A DNA stretch of 64,000 nt from positions 2,046,001-2,110,000 of the forward strand of contig NZ_CP060010.1 of the NCBI RefSeq assembly GCF_017798205.1. The letters run 5' to 3'. Position numbers and translations under genes: made by a program. Shown piece by piece: positions 36,190 to 44,650 of this stretch (the first letter of the stretch is position 1; each line of letters starts with the position of its first letter). This DNA comes from Cognatishimia activa. Its GTDB lineage: Bacteria > Pseudomonadota > Alphaproteobacteria > Rhodobacterales > Rhodobacteraceae. The notes beneath the pieces were generated by a model. The model searched no databases and was not told where the DNA came from. It was given only the letters and a program-made list of their open reading frames with translations.

Positions 36190-36330
36190 ATGAAGCGCTT
36201 GCTTCCATTTATAATAATATGCGTTTCGGTTGTCGTGTTCGCGGCTGTTGGCCCAATGGTCGGAGAGCCTCATGAGCAAGTTGGCATGCTCTACGGTGCC
36301 AGCCCTGTGGCCGTAGAACGACTGAACTGA
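36190..36330 (+). CDS. Small exported or membrane peptide, 46 residues
   Basis: A short reading frame starts at ATG 36190 with GGAG 7 bases upstream and ends at TGA 36330. The product begins MKRLLPFIIICVSVVVFAAV, a positively charged end followed by one hydrophobic helix, then about 25 polar residues. It could be a small inner-membrane protein or a secreted peptide. It lies between the divergent panC and the anchored protein gene at 36441. I do not recognise a family. The clear ribosome binding site and membrane pattern support it as real. Confidence 0.55.
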   Translation: MKRLLPFIIICVSVVVFAAVGPMVGEPHEQVGMLYGASPVAVERLN

Positions 36331-36440
36331 TTCCGCGGAATTTGGCCCAAAACAGCCTATAAACCGCCCTTAGGACATCGCATTTCCGCCCTTTTTCGCT
36401 GTTACCCATTCCGGTGAGCAGAAGAACAGGAGGGTCGCTC

Positions 36441-37448
36441 ATGTTGCGCCTCGTACTTGCAGGTTTGGGTTCCATCGTCGCCGCGGGCGCCGGTGCTTTT
36501 GTGGTTTTCGGGTTCATGTCGTCAAAAGAGCCAGTTGAGGTTGCCTCGCTGGATCCAAGCGCGGGACTGGAAACCGCGCAGGAGCGCTCGGCCCTGTCGC
36601 AAGTTGTCGGAATTTTACCGTTTGTTGACAACGAGCCTCCAATAACACGCGGTCGTGCACTGGCGGACCGTGATGCATTGCGTCGTCGTGACCTGACTAG
36701 TTTTATGCCCGAAGCGCCAGAGGGTTGGGAGCGTCTTGAATGGCATGCGTTTTTTGCAGGCAAATTCGGGGATCCCGACAGTCTCGAAGATGTGGAAAGT
36801 GAGGCCACCGTTTATCTGAATAGTGGAAAAGCGATCTACCTGAGGATTGAAAATGCAACGCCAACAGGCCCAATGGTCGCCGATCTCTTGCAGATGCAAC
36901 GCTATGTTGAAAAAGGCGGCGATCTGAGTGACTTAGAAGCTTATCGCCCAACGGTAGAACATACCGTTGAAGCGGTGCGTGCCACGGCGGATGGCTGGTC
37001 TGTGGGCCCGAAAAAGAAATTCGGTCAGTTCAATATCGTTAAGGGCGTGTCTTTCATCATCGGCAAGGACACGAGCAAGCCCACGGATTTTCCAAACATG
37101 CGCTACTATCACGGTGCACTGGGTGGTGGGGTTGTGATCAAACTGCGTTCTGAGGCTCCGACCGCCGACGTGATGGCTGTTTTGGCGGGCATCGATTTCG
37201 ACAGCCTGAACCAATTGCAAGAGGTGCCCAACCCGCTGGTCGGCGAAGGCCTGCCTGAGTTCGTCATCGAAACGCCCGAACAATGGCTGCACAACCGTGG
37301 CTTCAAGTTGCGCAAGGTTGAGCGTGTCATCCCGGTCAAGGAAGAGCCAGTTGAAGAAGAGCTGGCCGAGGCTGATCTGGAAGCGGGCGACAAGGACGCA
37401 GACAAAGGCGAAAAAGACGCCAAGAAAAAAGACAAGAAGGGGCATTAA
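36441..37448 (+). CDS. Membrane-anchored protein of unknown function with charged tail
   Basis: ATG 36441 is preceded by AGGAGGG and yields 335 residues; the frame's upstream ATG at 36414 would put nine polar residues before the helix. There is one N-terminal membrane helix (LRLVLAGLGSIVAAGAGAFV), then a soluble region with a segment MPEAPEGWERLEWHAFFAGK and no known catalytic motif. The C-terminal 35 residues are extremely charged, alternating Glu/Asp and Lys. The soluble part resembles proteins annotated only as hypothetical in roseobacters. A terminator follows. Location is probably the inner membrane, with the bulk in the periplasm. Confidence 0.75.
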   Translation: MLRLVLAGLGSIVAAGAGAFVVFGFMSSKEPVEVASLDPSAGLETAQERSALSQVVGILPFVDNEPPITRGRALADRDALRRRDLTSFMPEAPEGWERLEWHAFFAGKFGDPDSLEDVESEATVYLNSGKAIYLRIENATPTGPMVADLLQMQRYVEKGGDLSDLEAYRPTVEHTVEAVRATADGWSVGPKKKFGQFNIVKGVSFIIGKDTSKPTDFPNMRYYHGALGGGVVIKLRSEAPTADVMAVLAGIDFDSLNQLQEVPNPLVGEGLPEFVIETPEQWLHNRGFKLRKVERVIPVKEEPVEEELAEADLEAGDKDADKGEKDAKKKDKKGH

Positions 37449-37481
37449 TCCCCCTTTCTATACACCCCAGAACGGGTTTTC

Positions 37482-37514
37482 GGCGCGGCTCTTTTGCAAG
37501 GGTCGCGCCTTTTT
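37482..37514 (+). terminator. Terminator after the anchored protein gene
   Basis: GGCGCG at 37482-37487 and CGCGCC at 37504-37509 form a stem with a long loop that can pair further, followed by five Ts. It separates the anchored-protein gene from the dimethylglycine dehydrogenase-like gene. Confidence 0.7.
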
Positions 37515-37629
37515 CTTAGGGCTTCGACAGCGAAAGTCGCATTTGGCTCACAAGGCGTCGGATGGATTTGACGTTTTGGGGTCTTTTCGGCTGATATGCT
37601 GCCCAAGTCTTTCAGAGGAGTCGCCCGAG

Positions 37630-40137
37630 ATGAAAACCCAAGTAAAAGCGCTTGTTGTTGGCGGTGGTGCGGTCGGTACATCGATTGCCTATCACTTGGC
37701 TAAAGCCGGCTGGGATGATGTGATGCTGATCGAGCGTGACGAGCTGACGTCCGGCTCTACCTGGCACGCGGCGGGTCTCCTGCCTCTGTTCAACATGTCC
37801 TATGCGACGACCCACATCCACAAGTACTCGGTGGATTTCTACAAAACCCTTGAGGAAGAAACCGGCCTGAACGCGGGTTTCGCTGTCGTGGGCAACCTGC
37901 GTATGGCGCAGACCCAGGAGCGGATGGATGAGTATATGCTCTATGCCTCCACCGCCGAGACCTGTGATGTGGCCTATGAATGGCTGACCCCAGAACAGAT
38001 CAAAGAGCGTTGGCCGCTGATCGAAACCGGCGACCTGAAGGGCGCGATCTATCACACTGAGGACGGGTATATTAACCCAGCCGACGTGACCCAAGCGATG
38101 GCCAAAGGCGCGCGTCAACGCGGTGTCGAGATCGTGCGCAAGCTGCAGGCCGATGCGTTCCACTGGACCGGCACCCATTGGGAAGTCACCTGCACCAAGA
38201 TGATCGAGAAGGGCGGTAACCTGGTCGAGAGCGACGAGCAGGTCGTGATCACTGCCGAACACGTCGTGACCGCGTCCGGCAACCACGCACAGCGTACCGC
38301 CAAGATGCTGGGCATCAAGATGCCAGCGATCCCTGTTGAGCACACTTTCATCGTCATGGACAAAGATCCAGAGCTGGTGAAATGGCGCGAAGCGGGCAAT
38401 CCAGAGCACCCTGTTGTGCGCGATGCGGACAATGAATCCTATGCCCGCGAAGAACGCGGCGGCTGGATCCTTGGCATCTATGAACACGGCGCACCTGCGC
38501 GGTTTGAACATGGGGTACCGGATAGCTTCCGCGCGGATCTCTTCCCGCTGGATATCGACCGGATCGCGGATCAGTACATGGCGATGGCCGAGCGCGTTCC
38601 GTCCTGTGCTGAATCTGGTCTGAAAGACGATTTCAACGGCCCGATCTGCTATACGCCAGACGGCAACCCTCTGGTTGGCCCGGCACCTGGTCTGCGCAAT
38701 ATGTGGCTGGCCGAAGGCTTTAGCTTTGGCATCACCGCGGCAGGCGGTACCGGCTATTATCTGGCGCAGATGATGGTAGATGGCGAGGCCGAGATCGACA
38801 TGGCGTCCTTGGATCCCAAACGCTATTCCAGCAACTGGATGACCACTGAATTCGCGGCACGTAAGAACGAAGAATGCTATGAGCACGTCTACATCCTGCA
38901 CCACCCGGATGAAGAACGCGAAGCCTGCCGCCCACTGCGCACAGCGCCTGCCTATGACCGTCAAAAGGCGCGTGGAGCGCAATTTGGCTGGGTCAATGGC
39001 TGGGAGCGTCCGAACTATTTTGGTCCGCTGGATGCGCCAGAGACTTTCGACAAAGAAAGCCGCTCCTTCCGTCGCGGCGGTTGGTGGCAACACGCTGTCG
39101 ATGAGGCAAAAGCCATCCGCGAAGGTGTTGGCCTGATTGACGCGACCGCCTTTACCAAACATGTCGTAAAGGGTCCCGGTGCGACCCAATTCCTGGACTG
39201 GTTCACCTGCAACAAACTGCCAAAGGTTGGCCGCATCAACCTGACCTATGCGCTGACCTCTGCGGGCACGACGCGCACCGAATACACCATCGTGCGCAAC
39301 GGTGAGAACAACTACTACCTCGTTTCCGCCGGTGCCTGGACCGAATATGACGCCGACTTCCTGCGCAAGGCGGCCGAAGATAAGATGGAAGAGTTCGGCT
39401 ACATCGAAATTCAGGACGTGACCACTCAATGGGGCGTCTTCGCGATTGCAGGGCCAAAATCCCGCGATGTTCTGAAAGAGGTCATCGTTGACGCAGATCC
39501 GGCGACGGCGCTGTCCAACAAACGCTTCCCATGGCTGTCAGCGCGTCAGATCGAACTGGGCATGTGTCCTGTGAATGCGATCCGCGTGGCCTATACCGGT
39601 GAACTGGGCTGGGAACTGCATCACCCGATCGAAATGCAGAACTACCTCTTTGATCTGCTCGAGAAAGCGGGCGAGAAACACGGTATGAAGCTGGTCGGTG
39701 CACGTGCGCAGAACTGGCTGCGTCAGGAGAAGTCCTATCGCGCCTTTGGCACCGAGCTGGGCCGCGATGCGACCCCTGCTGAGGCGGATCTGCCACGCTT
39801 TATCGACCTGTCCAAGGACTTCCACGGCAAGGATAAGATGATCGAAACCGGCGTGCGTGTGAAATGCTGCACGCTCTTGATTGATGGTCCAGAGGATGCG
39901 GATCCTTGGGGTCGCGAGGCGCTTTATACGCTGGAAGGTCAGCGTTTGGGTCGTTTGACCTCGGGCGGTTATTCGGTGGCCTTTGAGAAGTCCATCGGCA
40001 TGGGCTATCTGCCGCCAGAGCTGGCTGTTGAGGGCACCAAGCTGCAGGTCAAAATCCAGGACAAGCTGTGGGATGCGGTTGTCACTTGCGACAGCCCTTA
40101 TGATCCAAAGAACGAAACCATCCGCAAGGACGGCTAA
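37630..40137 (+). CDS. Dimethylglycine/sarcosine dehydrogenase-like flavoprotein with GcvT domain
   Basis: The protein from ATG 37630 (AGAGGAG upstream) has 835 residues. Residues 1-400 form a DAO-type FAD domain with VVGGGAVGTSIAYHLA and SGSTWHAAGL, in which His46 corresponds to the His that carries covalent FAD in mammalian DMGDH. A central FAO_M-type linker follows and then, from about residue 440, a folate-binding GcvT/aminomethyltransferase domain with GAWTEYDADFLR and YTGELGWELHHP. Such enzymes demethylate dimethylglycine or sarcosine and hand the methyl group to tetrahydrofolate, feeding glycine betaine breakdown. The exact substrate is not set. It is monocistronic with a strong terminator. 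Confidence 0.88.
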   Translation: MKTQVKALVVGGGAVGTSIAYHLAKAGWDDVMLIERDELTSGSTWHAAGLLPLFNMSYATTHIHKYSVDFYKTLEEETGLNAGFAVVGNLRMAQTQERMDEYMLYASTAETCDVAYEWLTPEQIKERWPLIETGDLKGAIYHTEDGYINPADVTQAMAKGARQRGVEIVRKLQADAFHWTGTHWEVTCTKMIEKGGNLVESDEQVVITAEHVVTASGNHAQRTAKMLGIKMPAIPVEHTFIVMDKDPELVKWREAGNPEHPVVRDADNESYAREERGGWILGIYEHGAPARFEHGVPDSFRADLFPLDIDRIADQYMAMAERVPSCAESGLKDDFNGPICYTPDGNPLVGPAPGLRNMWLAEGFSFGITAAGGTGYYLAQMMVDGEAEIDMASLDPKRYSSNWMTTEFAARKNEECYEHVYILHHPDEEREACRPLRTAPAYDRQKARGAQFGWVNGWERPNYFGPLDAPETFDKESRSFRRGGWWQHAVDEAKAIREGVGLIDATAFTKHVVKGPGATQFLDWFTCNKLPKVGRINLTYALTSAGTTRTEYTIVRNGENNYYLVSAGAWTEYDADFLRKAAEDKMEEFGYIEIQDVTTQWGVFAIAGPKSRDVLKEVIVDADPATALSNKRFPWLSARQIELGMCPVNAIRVAYTGELGWELHHPIEMQNYLFDLLEKAGEKHGMKLVGARAQNWLRQEKSYRAFGTELGRDATPAEADLPRFIDLSKDFHGKDKMIETGVRVKCCTLLIDGPEDADPWGREALYTLEGQRLGRLTSGGYSVAFEKSIGMGYLPPELAVEGTKLQVKIQDKLWDAVVTCDSPYDPKNETIRKDG

Positions 40138-40140
40138 GTG

Positions 40141-40165
40141 AAACGGGGCTTCGGCCCCGTTTTTC
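40141..40165 (+). terminator. Strong terminator after the DMGDH-like gene
   Basis: AAACGGGGC at 40141-40149 and GCCCCGTTT at 40154-40162 form a 9-bp stem closed by a TTCG tetraloop and followed by more Ts, 3 bases after the stop codon. Confidence 0.92.
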
Positions 40166-40198
40166 TTTGGGGCGTTGCCCCGCGCCCTGGCGGGCTCT

Positions 40199-40224
40199 CC
40201 CCAGGATATTTGGGGCAAGAGAAA
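40199..40224 (+). repeat. Rhodobacterales-type intergenic element, copy 1
   Basis: The 26-base core starts CCCCAGGATATTTG and continues GGGCAAGAGAAA. It agrees at 24 of 26 positions with the copy at 44570-44595. It is preceded by a GC-rich segment capable of stem-loops (40169-40198). It lies between the convergent DMGDH-like and methyltransferase genes. Similar GGATATTT-containing elements are common near gene ends in this order. Confidence 0.7.
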
Positions 40225-40872
40225 TTAGGGTTTCGCGAAGGTGAAGGCGAGATTGTTCGCGGGCATTTCGGTTTTGCGATAGAGCGTGAGGCCAGCGTCT
40301 TGGGCCGTGGCTTCTAGCCAGCCATCGTCCTTGTAGCCGATCTCTGGATCTTGAGTTCTGAGCGAGGCGTGGAAGTTGGCATCACCTTCAGAGGTAAGCA
40401 CTCCGCCGCGCATGAAGGGACCATAGATCATGAACCGCCCATTGGGGCTGAGCGCTTGGGCGGCCTCTGTCAAAATTGTCTGAGCTTCCTGCGCGGAAAT
40501 CAGATGCAAAAGGTTTGACAGCAGCATCAGATCATAGCGCGCTGTTGCGCCCCAACCTGAGGCGGTGGCATCAAGTTCTATTGCTGGGGCCAGATTGCTC
40601 AGAGCGGCTTGTGTGACATAGGCATCTATGCTGGCGATGCGGTCTTTGTCGATCTCGCTGGGTTGCCAGAGGATGTCGGGGTGGGCTTTGGCGTGGGCGA
40701 TGACTTGTTGGCCCGTCCCGCTTGCGATTTCGAGCGCCTTACCGCGATGTGGTGCGATCTGAGCAAGCTCTGATGCGATGGCGGCGAGATTCCGCGCGGC
40801 TGAGGGGGCGAACAGTTGTGCGCCTTCAGTCGCTTCGGCAAAGCTCGCACCTTCGGGCGTCTTGCGTTTCAT
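40225..40872 (-). CDS. DUF938 SAM-dependent methyltransferase-like protein
   Basis: The 215-residue protein fits the DUF938 family: FAPSAARNLAAIASEL near the N-terminus, a class I methyltransferase motif LEIASGTGQQ, the PSEIDKDR acidic loop and NLLHLISAQEA. Members are methyltransferase-like and their substrates are unknown. Its ATG overlaps the stop of the upstream flavoprotein gene by 1 base (TGATG), making it the last gene of an aldo/keto reductase-flavoprotein-methyltransferase run. Confidence 0.82.
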   Translation of the reverse strand: MKRKTPEGASFAEATEGAQLFAPSAARNLAAIASELAQIAPHRGKALEIASGTGQQVIAHAKAHPDILWQPSEIDKDRIASIDAYVTQAALSNLAPAIELDATASGWGATARYDLMLLSNLLHLISAQEAQTILTEAAQALSPNGRFMIYGPFMRGGVLTSEGDANFHASLRTQDPEIGYKDDGWLEATAQDAGLTLYRKTEMPANNLAFTFAKP

Positions 40873-41939
40873 CAGCCAAACCGCGCGGGGGTGACGGCGG
40901 CGGTGATTTCGGCGACATCGGACGCGCGGCCCGCGATCAGATCGGCAGCATATTGCGAATAGGCAGGCGCGCTTTGGATGCCTGAACCGCCTTGGCCCGC
41001 CATCCAGAAAAAGCTGCGGTCCTCGGGCGATGGCCCGATTACCAAATTCTTGTCCGGCGCAAAGCTACGCAGTCCCGCCCAGGTGTTTTCAACACGCGTG
41101 ACTTCTTCGGTCACAAAGGGCTGGTAACGCGCGATGCCTTCGGCCAGAACCATATCGTCTGCCCATGCATCATGCGGCACCTGCGGGTCTTCGTCTGCCG
41201 GAGACACCAACAGCTTACCCGCGTCAGGTTTCGCGTACCATTTCTCGTGGACATCCATCAGCATGGGCCACCCCGAGACATCATGGCCTCCGGGTGCTGG
41301 AATACGCGCCATGGAGCGGCGTTTGGGCGTTATTCCGATGGGGCTAAGACCGGCAAGTTTGGCAATGTCATCCGCCCACGCCCCAGCCGCATTGATCAGA
41401 GTTTTCGCCTCAAAATCCCCGTGTTGCGTGACGACCCGCCAGCCCGACGAAAGGCGCTCTATGGATTGCACGCGATGGTCTGTCAGGATTTGACCGCCGT
41501 GTGCTCGCGCCATTTTGGCAAAGATCTGCAACATACGGTCCGTGTCGATATCCATGGCTTCGGTGGAAAGGCCGGCAAAACCGATGTGATCGGCGTTAAG
41601 GATGGGAACAATGGCCTGAGCCTCATCCAACGTTAGACTGCTGCACCCAAATGTTGCGCAGGCTGTTGTGAACCCGTCTTGATCGTCTTTCGGCGCAAGC
41701 ACCATAAATCCGCGCGGCGACAGCAAGTCGTGTTCGTCAAAGAAGGCGCGGCCCGCAAGGTTCAGAACAACGGTGGCTGGTTCTCCGTATTGCGCCTCGT
41801 AGAGGGCCGCCGAGCGTCCGGAGGCGTGATACCCGAGCGCAGGTTCGATTTCGAGCAAGACGGTGCGGCCCAAAGGGGCGATCCGCGCCGCGGTAGAGGC
41901 GCCGGCCATGCCGCCGCCGATGATCAGAAAGTCGATCAT
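40872..41939 (-). CDS. FAD-dependent DAO-family oxidoreductase
   Basis: The 355-residue protein has FLIIGGGMAGASTAARIA at the N-terminus and the DAO fold through INAAGAWADDIAKLAG to the C-terminal WMAGQGGSGIQSAPAYSQYA. This resembles D-amino acid or D-arginine dehydrogenases and glycine oxidase relatives, so it probably oxidises an amine or amino acid with FAD. It overlaps the aldo/keto reductase gene by four bases upstream (ATGA) and the methyltransferase gene by one base downstream. The substrate is not known. Confidence 0.85.
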   Translation of the reverse strand: MIDFLIIGGGMAGASTAARIAPLGRTVLLEIEPALGYHASGRSAALYEAQYGEPATVVLNLAGRAFFDEHDLLSPRGFMVLAPKDDQDGFTTACATFGCSSLTLDEAQAIVPILNADHIGFAGLSTEAMDIDTDRMLQIFAKMARAHGGQILTDHRVQSIERLSSGWRVVTQHGDFEAKTLINAAGAWADDIAKLAGLSPIGITPKRRSMARIPAPGGHDVSGWPMLMDVHEKWYAKPDAGKLLVSPADEDPQVPHDAWADDMVLAEGIARYQPFVTEEVTRVENTWAGLRSFAPDKNLVIGPSPEDRSFFWMAGQGGSGIQSAPAYSQYAADLIAGRASDVAEITAAVTPARFG

Positions 41940-42868
41940 CCTGCTTCCTCAAGCCGGTCGGTTGCTGGCGCAGGGCGTTGGGAGAGCGCTTCGATTTCAG
42001 CATAGAGCTCGGGCGACATGTTTACCTCTGCGGCCGCGAGGCTGGGGCGCAACTGCGCAAGGCTTCGCGCTGACAGGATCGGATGAGGGTTCGCGGGATG
42101 CGCAGCGGCCCAGGCCACGGCCAAAGACGCGGGGCTTACATTTTTTGCATCCGCGAGCTCTGCAAGCCGCGCTGCGCAATCACGCATCCAGTCCTGCCCA
42201 TAGCGCGCATTGTAGCGATCATCCTCTGAAAGTCGGCCAGTGCCGCCTCTTGCATATTTCCCGGTCAACAAGCCTCCGCCCAACGGAGAATAAGGGGCCA
42301 AAGTTATGTCCTGATCCTGCGCCATCGGAAAGATTTCGACCTCGGCCTGACGTTTTACGAGGTTGTACATAGGTTGCAGGATGTCGATGGACAGATCGAC
42401 GTCTTTGGCGATCTGAACGGCTTTCATCACCTGCCAGGCTGCAAAGTTTGATAGCCCGACATAGCGGATTTTGCCCTCAGCCTTCAGCGTGGCAAAGGTG
42501 TCGAGGGTTTCCTTTAGCTCGGTGGCCGGATCGAAGCGGTGCAGATACAGGATATCGACCATATCCATGCCAAGCCGTTGGCGGCTGATGTCGAACTGGG
42601 CCAGCATGTTGTCGCGGCCGGCTCCGCCTGTGTACCCCACCTTCGTTGCGATGATCAGACTGTCGCGGTTTTTGGCAGCGAACTCTCCCAACAGCGTCTC
42701 GGACGCCCCTTCGGTATAGACATAGGCGGTGTCAAAATGGGTGATGCCTGCTTCAGTTGAGGCCTCAAACATAGCTTGGCTTTCGGACCTGTCGGCCCGA
42801 TCCCCAAATTGCATTGTGCCGTAGGTGAATTTTGAAATGGCTGTGCCATCAGGCGCGGTGATGCTCAT
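41936..42868 (-). CDS. Aldo/keto reductase
   Basis: The 310-residue protein shows the aldo/keto reductase tetrad: Asp in HFDTAYVY, Tyr in the same loop, Lys in IIATKVG and His in ILYLHRFDP. NADPH-binding and C-terminal motifs such as LSPLGGGLLTGKY-type sequence (here YSPLGGGLLTGKYARG) are present. Members reduce aldehydes and ketones. It begins 35 bases after the stop of the LysR gene on the same strand and overlaps the flavoprotein gene, so LysR, AKR, flavoprotein and methyltransferase may be cotranscribed. Confidence 0.88.
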   Translation of the reverse strand: MSITAPDGTAISKFTYGTMQFGDRADRSESQAMFEASTEAGITHFDTAYVYTEGASETLLGEFAAKNRDSLIIATKVGYTGGAGRDNMLAQFDISRQRLGMDMVDILYLHRFDPATELKETLDTFATLKAEGKIRYVGLSNFAAWQVMKAVQIAKDVDLSIDILQPMYNLVKRQAEVEIFPMAQDQDITLAPYSPLGGGLLTGKYARGGTGRLSEDDRYNARYGQDWMRDCAARLAELADAKNVSPASLAVAWAAAHPANPHPILSARSLAQLRPSLAAAEVNMSPELYAEIEALSQRPAPATDRLEEAG

Positions 42869-42903
42869 GAGTTTTCGCTTTGCGTTCTGTTAAGAGGATG
42901 CTG

Positions 42904-43758
42904 CTAAATTGCACTCTGCGCCGCAAGCCAATTCGCGACCTGAATGGTTTTTTCCGAGGCGCGTTCGGGCGCGTAAAGGACAAAGAACCCATGGTTTGTC
43001 TGACGCGTATCCTGCCAAATCACCTGTAGGTTTCCTGCTGCAATGGCATCCTTTGCCAATAGCTTTGGAGCTAGTGCGATGCCTTGCCCATTGACCGCTG
43101 CATCAATGGCAAGCGCGGTTTGATTAACGTTAAGTGTGGCCTTTGGTGACGGCAGGTTTAGGTCAGCACAGAGTCTCTCCCAGTGACCGTGGCTGTCTTG
43201 AATGAGGTGGTGCTGAAGCAGATCCGAGAGTGTCAGCTCGCCATCGACAAAACGCGGGCTTGCAACAGCAACATAGGAAATGTCACTCAGTTTCATCACT
43301 GAGATACCTTTGATCTGAGGCTGTGGGCCCTGTCGGATGGCAATATCCACATCCCCGCGCGTGAGGTCTGCTTTTTGTTCTGAAGCATGAATCTTGATGT
43401 CAACTTCAGGCATAATTTCAATGAGTTGAGGTAGCCGAGGCATCAGCCATTTTGAGGCGAATGAGGGTGTAACCGACATGGTGATCGCGGTTGCCTCGGT
43501 AAGTCTCTCGGTCGCTTCCATAACGATCTGCAAGGCGCGGCTGACCTCGGTGTGATACTGGCGGCCTGCGTCGGTTAGAGCGAGGCCGCGCGGCAACCGC
43601 CGAAACAGAGCTCTGCCAAGGCGTGCTTCAAGCGCACGTATCTGTTGGGCCACAGCGCCTTGGGTCAGGTGAAGCTCGTCTGCGGCGCGCCTGAAATTCA
43701 AGTGGCGGGCAGAGGCATCAAACATGCGCAGGGCATTTAGGTTCAGGTTCTTCATCAT
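42904..43758 (-). CDS. LysR-family transcriptional regulator (GcvA-like)
   Basis: The start at 43758 (MMKNLNLNALRMFDASARHL) gives 284 residues, which fits the family; the frame continues 17 codons to 43809, where the Shine-Dalgarno-like AAGGAC touches the ATG and is too close. The N-terminal helix-turn-helix (NFRRAADELHLTQGAVAQQI) is followed by a periplasmic-binding-like effector domain. The pattern resembles GcvA-type regulators. It is divergent from the SDR gene at 43853 and upstream of the aldo/keto reductase run, so it probably regulates one or both. The start is not certain. Confidence 0.85.
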   Translation of the reverse strand: MMKNLNLNALRMFDASARHLNFRRAADELHLTQGAVAQQIRALEARLGRALFRRLPRGLALTDAGRQYHTEVSRALQIVMEATERLTEATAITMSVTPSFASKWLMPRLPQLIEIMPEVDIKIHASEQKADLTRGDVDIAIRQGPQPQIKGISVMKLSDISYVAVASPRFVDGELTLSDLLQHHLIQDSHGHWERLCADLNLPSPKATLNVNQTALAIDAAVNGQGIALAPKLLAKDAIAAGNLQVIWQDTRQTNHGFFVLYAPERASEKTIQVANWLAAQSAI

Positions 43759-43852
43759 AGCCAATAGTTTTTTTACAGGATGAGGCGAGAAAGGATCATT
43801 CGTCAACATGTCCTTCTAAGGCTAGAATCTGGCCAAACCATAGGAGATTGAG

Positions 43853-44548
43853 ATGACCAAAGTGGCAATGATCACCGCTGGTGGCAGCGGCATGGGGGCC
43901 GATGCGGCGCGGCGACTTAAGGCGGATGGGTTTGAGGTGGCGATCCTCAGTTCGTCGGGCAAGGGCGAGGCTCTGGCACAAGAGATGGGCGGTGTGGGCG
44001 TCACAGGCTCTAATCTAGAGCAAGCCGACCTACAGCTGCTGGTAGACGCGGCGATGGACAAATGGGGCCGGATCGATGTGCTGGTGAACTCTGCGGGTCA
44101 TGGGCCGAAGGGCGATATCCTAGAGATCTCGGATGAGGATTGGCACAAGGGAATGGAGTACTACCTCATGAATGTGATCCGCACCGCGCGTCTGGTGGCG
44201 CCGATTATGGCCAAGCAAGGCGGCGGATCGATCATCAATATCTCGACCTTTGCGGTCTTTGAGCCGGATCCATTGTTCCCAACGTCTGGCGTATTTCGAG
44301 CTGGGCTTGCGAGCTTTACCAAGCTCTTTGCGGATAAAATGGCAGTCGACAATGTGCGTATGAACAACGTGTTGCCGGGCTTTATCGATAGCTTACCCGA
44401 GACTGAAGACCGCAAGGCGCGCATTCCGATGGGACGCTATGGACGGGCCGAGGAAGTGTCTTCGATGATCAGCTATCTGGCGGGAGAGGGCACCTATGTG
44501 ACGGGGCAGAACTTCCGCATTGATGGTGGGCTGACCGCGTCGGTCTAA
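43853..44548 (+). CDS. Atypical SDR-family protein lacking the YxxxK catalytic pair
   Basis: The 231-residue protein is a classical-size short-chain dehydrogenase by fold: ITAGGSGMGADAARRL at the N-terminus, VLVNSAGHG mid-protein, and a C-terminal YVTGQNFRIDGGL. At the active site, where YxxxK is expected, it has S145-G-V-F-R149, so the Tyr is Ser and the Lys is Arg; the nearby catalytic Ser position is S131-T132. It may be a non-catalytic or differently acting SDR. GGAG precedes the ATG. It is divergent from the LysR gene, which probably controls it. Confidence 0.85.
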   Translation: MTKVAMITAGGSGMGADAARRLKADGFEVAILSSSGKGEALAQEMGGVGVTGSNLEQADLQLLVDAAMDKWGRIDVLVNSAGHGPKGDILEISDEDWHKGMEYYLMNVIRTARLVAPIMAKQGGGSIINISTFAVFEPDPLFPTSGVFRAGLASFTKLFADKMAVDNVRMNNVLPGFIDSLPETEDRKARIPMGRYGRAEEVSSMISYLAGEGTYVTGQNFRIDGGLTASV

Positions 44549-44569
44549 GTGGGGGCCAGCCCCCCATGC

Positions 44570-44595
44570 CCCCGGGATATTTGAGGCAAGAGAAA
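44570..44595 (+). repeat. Rhodobacterales-type intergenic element, copy 2
   Basis: The core starts CCCCGGGATATTTG and continues AGGCAAGAGAAA; it differs from copy 1 (40199-40224) only at two positions and has the same orientation. It is preceded by GGGGGCCAGCCCCCC, another small stem-loop. It lies after the SDR stop and before the terminator shared with the BMP gene. Confidence 0.7.
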
Positions 44596-44600
44596 AAGCA

Positions 44601-44630
44601 AAAGGCCCGCCGGATGTGGCGGGCCTTTCT
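44601..44630. terminator. Bidirectional terminator between SDR and BMP genes
   Basis: AAAGGCCCGCC at 44601-44611 and GGCGGGCCTTT at 44618-44628 form an 11-bp stem with a 6-base loop. On the minus strand it is followed by a T-rich tract, suiting it to end the purine import operon. Confidence 0.9.
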
Positions 44631-44650
44631 ATGTTCAGCGATGCGTCCGA

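Noticed and set aside
37612-39429. 605-codon minus-strand open frame
   Set aside because: It is entirely antisense to the DMGDH-like gene, whose + strand protein has clear family motifs; GC-rich codon bias keeps the opposite frame open.
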